The notes under the pieces are model-generated. The model worked only from the letters and a program-made list of their open reading frames with translations, was not told where the DNA came from and searched no databases. Shown here piece after piece: positions 11,992-23,100 of a DNA stretch of 46,106 nt (positions are counted from its first letter, which is position 1; each line of letters opens with the position of its first letter). The stretch is from positions 1 through 46,106 of the forward strand of contig JBNGIQ010007379.1 of NCBI GenBank assembly GCA_049999765.1, read 5' to 3'. Made by a program: the position numbers and the translations under genes. The DNA comes from Phaeoceros laevis. Lineage: Eukaryota > Anthocerotophyta > Anthocerotopsida > Notothyladales.

Positions 11992-12091
11992 NNNNNNNNN
12001 NNNNNNNNNNNNNNNNNNNNNNNNNNNNNNNNNNNNNNNNNNNNNNNNNNNNNNNNNNNNNNNNNNNNNNNNNNNNNNNNNNNNNNNNNNN
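11992..12091. other. Assembly gap (100 N) followed by a G12 run
   Basis: Exactly 100 N are followed by twelve G at 12092-12103. A round gap size and a homopolymer at its edge suggest a placeholder gap and a low-quality read end. Confidence 0.95.
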
Positions 12092-12295
12092 GGGGGGGGG
12101 GGGAGTGCCCTGGATTTTATTGTCAGGAATTATGTGGACTCGGCTCGAAATATATGCCGATGCAGGAGGTTGGAGGGCACCAAGCAGGTATGAGGGATGC
12201 TTTGACTGCCATGCATCGGGGTGCATGATATCCAATAGCACCGGCTCCGAAGCCCGAAGCATTTGCGTGGACTATGGGATCACAGCTTACAACCA

Positions 12296-12822
12296 AGGAG
12301 AGATTAGAGTTGAAGGGGTTACTGGAAAGGTATCGCAACTGTTTTGCATTTTCCATGTGTGAGCTCATCAAATGTAGTGTGATGAAGTTCAGGTTGAACC
12401 TCACGGATGAGTCATCTATCTTCTAGACTGAGCAAACATGAATGGGAATTGGTTAACGCTAGATGCAAGGAGTTGCATGAAGCAGGGCTGATCAGGCCTT
12501 CCTCCAGCTTTGCTGCAGCCACGGTGCTGCCAGCTAAGAAAGACAGTCGGGGTATGTGGACTGAAAACGGATGTGCGGAGACTACCGGCCTCTCTGAACA
12601 TGGTTACCCTGCAAGATCGGTACCCAATGCTTACTCCTGAGGAAATATTTGATAGTATTGGAGGTGCAAAGTACTTCTCGATTCTTGATGAAATTCGCAA
12701 GTGGCAAAAAGGAACCAAAAACCTAGTTAGGATTAATTTAGATTTGATTGGGAAAGACACAGAGGAGGACTACCCGTTCAACTCACACTTAGGGAATCCA
12801 TGGATACGATTTAGAGGATAAC
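12296..12822 (+). pseudogene. Ty3/gypsy reverse transcriptase, N-terminal fragment
   Basis: The pre-RT linker LKGLLERYRNCFAFSMCEL (12312-12365) leads into SKHEWELVNARCKELHEAGL and IRPSSSFAAATVLPAKKD, the usual opening of a gypsy RT. After a frame change come KRMCGDYRPL and VTLQDRYPMLTPEEIFDS, then AKYFSILD near 12669, the first catalytic-aspartate motif. Beyond EIRKWQ near 12700 the similarity stops, so the YxDD box, RNase H and integrase are absent. The copy is truncated by internal deletion or insertion. Confidence 0.75.
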
Positions 12823-12841
12823 TTGCTCCCTTAGCAAGCTT

Positions 12842-12852
12842 GCCCTATAAAT
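12842..12852 (+). promoter_or_regulatory. TATA box, possibly in a 3' LTR
   Basis: The sequence ccctataaatag is followed by a CT-rich stretch (about 12900-13060). It lies directly after the truncated gypsy RT, where a 3' LTR would be. No second LTR copy was found upstream, so the LTR reading is only positional. It could instead be an upstream promoter of the UPL gene, 1.3 kb away. Confidence 0.4.
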
Positions 12853-14151
12853 AGTGTCCCCGGGCCCATTGTAAATAGTTGTTTGGACTGATCCACAAAC
12901 TCATTCAAGTTAAGCTGCTCCGCCAGAAAAGAGCCCCTTTTGAGCCCCACCAAATCCAGTGTTTGTCCATTCTTCCTTCGTGAGTTTCAGTTCCTTAAGT
13001 TTTGCTTTCATTCTTCATTTGTTGATCTTTCTTAGTTTGTGTTTTCTGTAAAGGCACGTCGACATCCAGTCTGGCTAAGGAGGAACCACAATTGTAAGTG
13101 CGGGTGCATGCTTTGTAAGCAACAAAGGTGTGGCACTGCGGAGAGACGAACTAGGGCATAAGATCTGTTGATATTACCCAAAGGAGGTGTCTGCTTAACA
13201 CACCATGCCCTCCTGGGGTGTCGCCTCCGAGCTAATTGCTCCCTACTCGACAGAAATTGTAGCTACCCTCATGATCTCAAACAAGGCAGCAGGGTTAACC
13301 TCCTTGTCTCAAATGACCATAAACGGGAATTGCCGGTCAATGAGGAGCGCTCGCACCAACTTTCTTAATGGTCGAGGTTGTTCGGGCCCCTTGCACCAAG
13401 TTCAGCCTAGCAAGGGCGGTTTCGCCAGCTCCCCGTTGTTGGGATAGTTAGGGCCTGTCGGGCCGCACACATTTGTACCATGGTGCCCGGGGCGTTTTTT
13501 CGTAAATACGTAAATTACTTACGTCACATTTTTTACCACGTTTTTTTCAAATGGGAGTTGCGCAATTTAACACACCCAAAGAGCCATTATATGGCTTGTC
13601 AAGCCAAAAAGGGTTACCCCGCCAGCGTTTTCCATTGCTTCGCAGTTAGCACGTTTCGGGTTGGGTCACATGTGAAGTTGTGAACCGTCCGGCTGCGTTT
13701 AGGGCGTGAGAAGTACTCAAGAACCCTATTCACACTGCCTTATGCTTGGTGGTCTTCCTTGCGTGGCTGCCCCGGGACTTCTGCGATTCCTTCGTCACTG
13801 CGGTCTATGCAAAGACGTGGTTCTTCCCTTTCTACCGCTGTCCCTGTCGGCTTTGTTCGCACGCCGACTTGACTGGTTGGCCTGCCTTGCCTGCGATCAG
13901 GCGAGAAGATCGAAGGGCTTGCTCTTCTTTGTTTGTGCCCTTGTTGATTCAGACGCTGCGTGCTTCATCTTCTTGCAGCCGCAAGCTGCTTCTCAGCAAC
14001 CTGCGGCACGGCTCGTGCTTGTTCTCTCGCACTTACTGGTGGTCTGCAACAATCGTTTGCTGTTTCACCAGGGCTGATATAGGAGGCTCTCGGTACAGGC
14101 CGCCAACATGCGGCGCTTCTACTATTGAGCAATTCTGTCCACGACCTCACC
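12853..14151. other. Upstream region of the UPL gene; possible LTR remnant at its left end
   Basis: No coding sequence with recognisable motifs is present. The stretch 13700-14150 is comparatively GC-rich with CT-rich tracts and should contain the 5' UTR and core promoter of the UPL gene. I see no convincing TATA box close to the start codon. Confidence 0.4.
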
Positions 14152-14184
14152 ATGAAGGCCAAGAAAAAGCGCGGTGTGGAGGCG
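14152..14184 (+). CDS. UPL1: UPL first coding exon (11 codons)
   Basis: This 33-base exon, too short for automatic frame finding, encodes [11 protein letters not shown] and ends at a consensus donor (GCG|GTATGT). It joins in phase 0 to [11 protein letters not shown] at 15184. The joined start has the same pattern as Arabidopsis UPL1, a basic MKLKRRR-type start followed by PPKIRSFI. The ATG context ctcaccATGA is good. Confidence 0.85.
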
Positions 14185-17100
14185 GTATGTCAATTTCTCC
14201 GCGCTTGTCCTTACCATGATGGAATCTGTGGCGGCGCCAAAGCAAAGAATTGCTCACAGCATGTGGCGCTGCACTGGAGAGATCATTGGGTTCAATTCCC
14301 TTGCTCCGCATGCCTCGCTCTGATTTTGATTGCCATGCCTTTGATCTGGCCTGCCGTTAATGCCGAATGATGTGAAGTCCACCATTGTCAACCTTTTGTC
14401 AGAGCGCTGGTGCAATGTCGCGCTTAATAAGAGTCTGCATATGGATGGCAATTCCTCATTCGTTTCCTGTGAACAACCCTTGTCTCAATTGGATCCTTTC
14501 TCTTCCGGCATCGGTAGACCTAGGTGTGCCGCCTTGCAATCACCTTGTCCAGTTGCTCTCCTTCTCCTCCGTCGTGCTTCCTAGGGTCGTTTAGGTTAAA
14601 GTCTTATCTGCAAACTTATCGAGGAGTGCATGTGCACGACTCGTTAGTCGTGAGCCCTGTCCAGGTCTTCCTAGTAAATGCAGCAAAGAGTTATTTTTGC
14701 CATCTCAGTATTTGAGCCTTATTTCGCTTGACTCTGTTGTCCGATCATTTACACGGACAAGGTAATCTGAGTGATAAACTCCTTAGTGAACGCTAGTGCA
14801 AAGGTTTCTCCCGGCAGGAAGAATACTGTTTACGCAGTACTCAAAGACTTCGAAAGTGATATTGTTTAGTTTCCGGTTGCCCGTGTGGATGTCTAACCGC
14901 AGCGGGACAGTTCGAGTTGGCTTCAACTCTGCACACCCCTCGGGCACCGGTTTTTTTACGCCTTTTCTCTTCATGATACACCTGATGGTTTTTATGCTGG
15001 TTGTGCTCCAGTGTTAAATTTGTATTGACCAACTGTGCAACTGTTGGGGTCTGCAAGCAAGCCGTGCTGTCTCACTGTGCTTTGTTTCCTGCATTTGGAA
15101 GAGTCTCTGGTGATATGGGAGTTTCTGGTCAGTACGCTGATCGTGTTTCCCTGGAGTCTGACTTGCTCTTGGGCTTATGACAGCCTCCGAAAGTGAAAGC
15201 TTTTATCACCAGTGTGACTAGTGCCCCGTTGGAAAGCATAGACGCCCCACTGTCCAAGTTCGCTTGGGATTATGAGAAGGTAACAAGCTCTTTTCAGTAT
15301 GATATGAAGTCGCACATCGGCTTATTGCTCTATCAATATTGTGGGTGCGTGCTCATAGCAGTAACATCTGTCTACTTTCCACGCCTTGTGCTGTTGATGG
15401 ACAGGGAGACTTTTATCAGTGGGTTGACCTTCTCAACCACTTCGAGTCATTCTTTGAGAAGTATTTGAAACCCAGAAAAGATTTACAGTTGAAAGGTGAC
15501 GTTTTGGAGGACGAGAGTCCATTTCCCAAGGCAGCTGTTCTGCAGATTTTGCGAGTCACCCGGATTATCCTCGAGAATTGTGTCAATAAGTACTTGTACA
15601 ATTCTAACGAGGTGAGCAGTCACAGTATATAGCGCCTCTGGTTCGGGCTAATTTGCTAGAGGGCTAAGATTGACTTGTGTACTCATCTGATAGGAGCTAC
15701 CTTTTTTTCTGTCACTTACATAGCTGGGTATTGGATTGCAGCATGTGTCATCATTGTTTGCATCAACAGACCCGGATATTGTGATAGCAGCCCTTCAAAC
15801 TCTGGCAGCTTTCGTGAAGAAACCAGTTCAAACAAATAGAGCAATGCGCTGGCATGGTGACTCTGCATTAAATGCTCGGCTCTTTTCGCTCTCACAGGGT
15901 TGGGGTGGAAAGGAAGAAGGTCTGGGCCTTGTGGCATGTGCTGTTGAGGAGGGATGTGACCTGGATGCTTGTCAGTTGGGCTCAACGTTGCACTTCGAGT
16001 TCTATGCTGATGGGCATTCTCGAAGCGAGAAACTGGGTGAAACAGAGGGTTCATGGCCTGCAGGGTTACAGGTCATTCATATTCCCAATTTGCATGCTCT
16101 ACCTGATAGTGATATCGAACTTTTGAAGCAGCTGGTTGATAAGTACGGAGTACCTGCAAATCTTAGGTTCTCGCTGCTGACCAGGCTTAGGTTTGCACGT
16201 GCGTTTGCATTGCTCAGCACTCGGCGACAGTACATCTGTATCCGGCTCCTTGCCTTCACAGTGTTGCTTCAGTCAAACCCGGATCACGAGGATTTGACTG
16301 CATTTTTTATCAATGAACCTGAATTTGTCAACGAGTTGGTCACAGTGCTGCGTTGTGAAGATTCAGTTCCAGAAGACATAAGGATACTAGCAGTTCTTGC
16401 TTTGGCTGCACAGTCACAAGACAGGCCACGGCAGTCAAATGTTCTAAGTGTCATAAGTGCTGGTGGGCACCGGGGTATTCTTCCAAGTCTTATCCAGAAA
16501 GCTGTTGGATCCGTCACTAGTGGGACGTTTAGGTGTTCGGTTCAGTTTGTGGAAGCTTTGTTGTCCCTTGTCACTGTCCTTGTATCATCTTCATCTGGGT
16601 GTTCAGCATTACGTGAAGCTGGTTTAATCCCAACTCTCCTTCCTCTTATGAAGGATACGAATCCACATCACATGCATCTGGTCACGTCTGCAGTTCATAT
16701 TCTGGAGGCATTTATGGATTACAGCAACCCAGCAGGAACTCTTTTCAGAGATCTGGGAGGATTGGATGACACAATTGCTCGTCTGAAGTTTGAGGTAAAT
16801 CGAGTTGAAGAAAATGCTTCCTATCAGAAGGATGACATGAAGCTCGGCGACAAAGGCAAGACCGCAATGTTAGAGGATGGCAATGTCCAGCAAACTGTGT
16901 TGGGTCAGTCTGAATCCCTGATCCCTCACCATCAACGATTGCTGCTTAAAGCATTGCTCCGAGCCATTGCTTTGGGTACATATGCACCTGGCAGCAGTGC
17001 ACGACTTCATGGTTCTGAAGAGAGCTCTTTGCCTGCATGTCTGTCATCAATATTCCGTCATGCTAGAGAATTTGGTGGCGGTGTGTTCTCTTTGGGAGCA

Positions 17101-20100
17101 TCTGTGATGAGTGATTTAATTCACAAAGATCCTACATGCTTTGCATCTCTTGATGCTGCTGGCCTCCCGAACGCATTTTTGGATGCAATAACTGCTGGCG
17201 TATTGCCTTCTTCTGAAGCTGTTGGATGCATTCCAAATAGTCTGGATGCTTTGTGCCTTAACAATTCAGGGTTGCAAGCAGTGAAGGATCGAAATGCTCT
17301 GAGTTGTTTTGTTAAGATCTTCACATCCAAGATGTACCTGCGGGCTTTGGCTAATGATACACCTGGATCCCTTGCTTCGGGTTTGGATGAGCTCATGAGG
17401 CACGCCCCATCGTTAAGGGGTCCAGGCATTGAGACATGTATTGAGATTTTGAAAACAATTGCAACAGTTGGTGGTGCTATTGATAATCTGTCCACTCCGC
17501 AAGAAGGTGGCAGTGTGGAATTAGCTGTCCCGATGGAAACTGATGTGGAGGCCTTGATTGAAGAGTCATCGAGAGCAGGATTTCCTTCACAAGGTAGCGA
17601 AGTGCCAGCTGAGGCGTCTACATCAAGTTTGGAAAGCTTTCTTCCTGAATGTATAAACAATTCTGTTAGGCTGTTGGAATCAATCTTGCAAAATGCTGAT
17701 ACAAGCCGGGTCTTTATTGAGAAGAAAGGCATTGAGTGTTTGTTGCAGTTGTACACCTTACCTCACCTTCCTGTATCTTTTGGAGGGTCATCCACTGCTC
17801 ACAACATGTCAGTAACCTTCAGAGCATTCTCACCTCAGCACGCCACAGCTCTTACAAGAGCTGTATGCAATGCTCTGAAAAATAATTTGAAATCCACTTT
17901 GAGTTTGTTGAATCCACTGGCAGGTGCAAAACTGGCTGACCTGGAGAAAAATGTGAAAGACAAAGTTGTGCGATGCCTTTCTTCAACAGAATGTTTTCTA
18001 TCTTTGTCTTCTGTGTTAGTTAGAAGCTCAGCTGGGAGCTCGGCAGCAATGATGGCAGAGCTTAGCAACCAAGGTGCAGAGATCCTAGATGACATTGGGT
18101 TTGTTCAGAGAGAGGTGTTGTGGCAGATATCATTGATTGATGATGCCAAGGTTGAATTAAAAAAGGATATCGATAATGCTAGCCCTCGCGGCAGTGTGGG
18201 TGGATCTTCTGTACAAAGGGAAGGTGAGGATGATGTTGATGTGTTTCCTGTTGTGAGGTATGTGAACCCTGTCCCTCTTCGAAATGGACCAGCATCACAC
18301 TGGGGAGTGGAGCCTGACCTGTTTCCTGTAATGCACACGGGTGATGCCCCGCATCGCCGGGCAAGAAGAGATCAAGCAGCCAACGCTGAATCTGCTCTCA
18401 GTCAGATAGCACGTCTTGGTAGGCTTGCTGCACGTCATGCTGATGCTGCTCAACTTGATTTGGAGAGTGCAGCAAGTATATCCGAGTCGACCCAAATTCA
18501 GGAATCTGGGAAGCGGAAGGCCCCAGATGCTATGAATGCTGACATGATGCTCAGATTGGCATCAGCATCTCGTGGCTTTTACGTCGCGCTTGGGAAGGCT
18601 ATGATTATTCCTTCACGCCGCCGAGATGATGCTGTTAGTCTCAGTGCTGCTGCTAGAACTGTTGCGTCTGCTCTTGCTAAGATTCTCAGAGATAATCTGG
18701 CATTTGATAGTGATGTTAGGTCACGAAAAACAGAGCCATCAGTATCTGTAAAATGCAGGTATCTTGGAAAAGTTGTTGAGGACATAATAGCAGTATTGTT
18801 TGACAGCCGCCGGCGAACGTGTAACACAGTTTTGGTGAACAACCTGTATGCCCATGGTGCAGTGAAGCAGCTTTTGACAACGTTTGACGCAACAACCCAG
18901 CTCTTGTGGGCTGTACCACAGAGCTCTGCCTCTCCTATGGAGACTGAGAATGGAAAGTCTGAGACTGGCAAGGGGGAAGAGAACGTGGAGCAGAATGTGT
19001 GGCTGCTGGACACAGTACGCAACTATGGCAGACTCCTGGAGCACTTGGTGACTTCATCTTGGTTAATGACCCCGCCCTCAATGGCACAACTACTGGCTCA
19101 GCCTGTTGCTGGTGGGACTGTACCAGTGCCGAAGGATCCAGAGGCATTTGTTTGTGCTCTTCAAGCTCAAGTGTTGGAAGTAGTTCTTCCAGTTTGGAGC
19201 AATCCTCTTTTCCCTCAATGCAGCCACACGCTAATTTCATCTATTGCTGCTATCATCACACATGTGTACACTGGTGTTGGGGATGTGAAAGGCCCCAGAA
19301 GTGCAGGAGGCAATGGTGCAGGTGGACGTTCGATTGGACCTCCTGATGAAAACTCAATTCTTATGATAGTGGAAATGGGATTTTCGAGAATCAGAGCAGA
19401 GGAAGCTTTGAGGCGTGTTGAGACAAATAGCGTTGAGATGGCCATGGAATGGCTGTTCAGCCATCCAGAGGAGGCTGCTCAGGAGGATGATGAACTTGCT
19501 CGCGCTCTTGCCTTGTCCTTGAGCAGCACGGAAAGCCCAGCCAAGGAGGAGATGGCTGGGAAGGTAAAGGAGGTGTCAGCTGACGAAGGCCCACGATGCC
19601 CTCCTGTTGAAGAAATGTTGGCCACTTGTATGGTTTTATTACAGAATACGGATGTTATAGCCTTCCCTCTTACTGATTTGCTCGTGACCATGTGCAATCG
19701 AAATAAGGGTGAGGATCGTGAGAGGGTTATATGCTACCTAATTCACCATTTGACGCTGTTCAAGGATTCTCAAAATGGGGACATGGGTCTTCTTTCGGCG
19801 ATCTCACACACTCTGGCCTTGGTACTGAGTGAGGACAGCAATGCTCGAGAGATTGCTGCGGATAACGGACTTGCGGACATAGCACTGAGTATGCTGGCAG
19901 GATTCACGCCCAACAAGAACTCTAGTTCTGTGCTTGATGTTCCAAAGTGGGTCAGTGCCCTATTGCTGGTTCTTGACCATATGTTGCAATACAAGCCAAA
20001 GGTCAACTCAGATGCTGCTGTGGTTGGAAATCTCACATCTGCGACCAACAGTGGTTTGGCGGGAGGTTCTGCAGATGTCCCTGCCTCAGATGCACTGAGC

Positions 20101-23100
20101 GTCTTGAAGGAAAAGGGTGGTGACCCATTTGTTACAGTCCTGGGGAAGTCAACAGGCTACTTGACTGAAAGTGCGCAGAAGAGGGCAATGACGCTGTGCT
20201 GTAACCTCCTATCCTTGCATATTCCAGCAACTGCAATACAGGCTGTGCTACAACTGTGTGCAAGGCTAACAAAAACCCACCCTGTAGCAGTGCAGTTTCT
20301 TGAGGGGGGAGGCTTGACATCCCTTCTTAATCTTCCAAGGAGTGGCCTGTTTTCTGGTTTTGATACTGTAGCGGCAGTGATTATTCGGCATCTTTTGGAG
20401 GATCCTCACACCTTGCAACAGGCGATGGAGTCAGAAATACGACACACATTAGTGGCTATACTTGCACGTCACAATGGACGAGTATCACCTCGTATGTTCT
20501 TAACAGCAATGGCGCCGGTTGTGTCAAGGGATCCTGGGGTTTTCATGCAGGCCGCTGGTGCAGTCTGTCAGTTGGAGTCTGTCTCCGGCAGGCCAGTCAT
20601 TGTCCTATCTAAAGAATCCAAAGAGAGGGAGAAAGAGAAAGATAAGGACAGAGAGAAGGATAAAGCCTTGGAAAAGGACAAAGAGAAGCTTAAGGGTAAC
20701 CACACGTTGAGCCTTGAAGCAGGCTCTTCCTTGCTGTCCACATTTGTGACAGATGGAAGTAGTAAAGCGCTTGATATGTTAGGCAGGGCCAAGGGGCACA
20801 AGAAAATTCCTCACACCTTTTCGCAAGTCATTGATCAATTGCTGGAGGTTATTCTGCATTTCCCTCTACCTTCTAAAGAAAGTGACATCGGAAGCAATGC
20901 CAGTAGTGGTTCGGCAACTGCAATGGATGTGGATGATTCAATACCAAAAGACAAAGGCAAAGTCAAAATAGATGAAGCAGTGAAGCAGGATGGAGGAGCC
21001 TTGTTGGAAAGTGCTGGAGCTCTTGCAAAAGCTACTTTCATCTTGAGGTTTACAACTGAGGTGCTTCTAATGTATTCCTCTGCTGTTAGTGTTGTCCTAA
21101 GACGCGACTCAGAAAGTAGTCAAAGTAGGGGACCTTCTCAAGGAGGTGTGGAAGTTATTGGACATGGTGGTCTCCTATATCATGTTCTGCACAGGTTGCT
21201 TCCATATCCAGGTGACAACGGAATGGAAAAAGTGAGTGAAGATGAATGGAGGGAAAAATTATCGGACAAAGCAGCCTACTTTCTGATGGCTGTTTGTGTT
21301 CGCTCAGGAGAGGGAAGGAGACGTGTTGTGGTGGAAGTAGCAAGAGCTCTGACCGCAGCAGCAGGCAGTTCTGATGTAGGGCCGTCGAAAGGCTTCCAGC
21401 CACCAAACAGGAAGGTTCAAGCCTTTGTAGATCTGGTCAATTCTATATTATCCTCTCACCCTTCATCAGGCAGGTCACAGGCTCCTGGTTTTTCAACTGA
21501 TATGGCCAAAGCCATGATGGAAGCAGGGATGATCAAGGCGTTGACCCTCACTATGCAAGTGATTGATCTTGATCATCCTGATGCCCCAAAACTTGTCAAT
21601 GCCGTTTTAAAGGCCCTTGAAGCACTAACACGAGCTGCAAGCACTGGTGAGCAAACGCCTGTCCTGGAAGGTGGCAATCACAGAAAGGATGCAGGGCTTG
21701 AGCAGCCTGCAGGTGTGGGATCTAATGGGCATGTTGAAGATGTTTTGGGTGAGGTGGAACATCCAGTGGACAGAAGTGATGACCGAATGAGAGAAGAACT
21801 GTGTATTGTGCAATCAAGTGAGTCAACTCTTCATGTAAGTGTTGGTCCAGTGAACGCAAGAGATGAGCATATGGACGAGGATACTAGGATGGAAAGAGGT
21901 GCAGATGATGAGGGTCACCTAGACACGGACGGTGAACATCTGATGTGTGCAGCTGCCGAAGACGTAGCTGAACTTGAAGATGCTGCTGCTGAGATGGCAT
22001 ACAGGATGGATCAGGTGGCAGAAGATGATGTTGCAGATGAGGACGATGATGAAGAAGACATGGATGGAGATGATGCTGATGAAGACGTTGAGGAGGATGA
22101 AGAAGATGACGAGGAGGATGAAGATGATATGGAGGGAGATGAGGGTGTTCCACATCTGTCACCACCTGACACAGACGTTGAGGATCAGGAGGAAATAGGT
22201 CTTGGTGATGAGTATGAGGAAGACATGGTGGAGGAAGAAGATGATGATGACGATTGGCATGGTGATAGAGTAATTGAGGTTCGTTGGAGAGATGGCTTGA
22301 CGGGGCTGAATCATGTTCAGGTTCTTGGACAAACAGGAGGTGGTAATCTAGTGGATTTCCCTGGAGACCCGTTTCAGTCTATGAACATGGATGACGTTTT
22401 TGGTTCTTTCCGCCGTCCTACTGGGGGTGACAGAAGGAGAGCACCCTCCTACAGACCGTTTCTGGAGCGTCCTGTTGGGGAACGTGGTGGTGCTTTCCAT
22501 CACCCCCTCTTAACTCGCCCTTCACCTACTCCTGGAGCTGTGTCGTCGGGTGTGATCACGACGTCTTCATTGTGGCCCACTGGAGCTCTTGTGAGAGACC
22601 CGGAGTTAGGGGGTAGTTTTGACGTGACCCACTTCTATATGTACGATGGACCAATGATAGCAGACCATGCTGGTGATGTCCTCTTTGGCGAAAGAGGAGT
22701 GGGTGCCCCCCCCCCGCTCCTGGATTTTTCCATGGACCCTGTTTATTTAATGGGCAGAAGAGGGGGGCGAAGTGATGGTCGCCTGAGTAGTTGGACAGAT
22801 GATGGTCAACCACAAGCAGGGGCGCATGCTGCTGCTGTGGCCTCTGCAATAGAGGACCAGTTTGTTTCCCAACTGCGTCTTCTCTCCCCAGGTGACTCAC
22901 CACCTGAAACTGCAGGCGGAAATGTGTCTGACAGTTCTGGACAGATCAATTCAAGGAGGCCGGAAGGTGTGGACACGGTAGGAGTTGTTGGTGCTGGGAT
23001 GCTTCCCAGGGCCAGAGAGGAAGGTCTGACTGAAGATGGCAGGGATGGACAAACGGAGCCTTCCCATGTAGGTGTTGAGCTAAGTAATAATGTGTGTGGA

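Larger units (their letters stand above)
7213..12822 (+). mobile_element. Degenerate Ty3/gypsy retroelement encoding a DNA methyltransferase
   Basis: The element reads in one direction: gag with a CCHC knuckle (7.3-8.7 kb), a gag-like or linker part (8.7-9.7 kb), a DTG-type aspartic protease (9.8-10.3 kb), a linker, a cytosine-C5 methyltransferase (10.96-11.9 kb), a 100-base gap, and the first part of a reverse transcriptase (12.3-12.7 kb). The rest of RT, RNase H and integrase are missing. Frames shift several times and many codons have become stops. The RT start (HEAGLIRPSSSFAAATVLPA, then RYPML) fits the Ty3/gypsy pattern. The 5' LTR and primer-binding site were not found; a possible 3' LTR lies after 12.8 kb. 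Outer borders are therefore approximate. Confidence 0.75.

Noticed and set aside
11912-12362. Open frames running through the 100-N gap
   Set aside because: The reading frame through N is artificial; only the parts outside the gap with motif support were used.
14125-14370. Separate 81-residue gene around the UPL start
   Set aside because: The ATG at 14152 and ten following codons fit a UPL first exon with a donor at 14185; the rest of the frame is intron.
18105-18364. Minus-strand ORFs within the long UPL exon
   Set aside because: They are antisense shadows of a conserved coding exon without their own motifs.
21884-22165. Minus-strand frames opposite the acidic stretch of UPL
   Set aside because: They are mirror translations of GA-rich codons (runs of His/Leu/Pro or Ile/Phe) and have no independent support.
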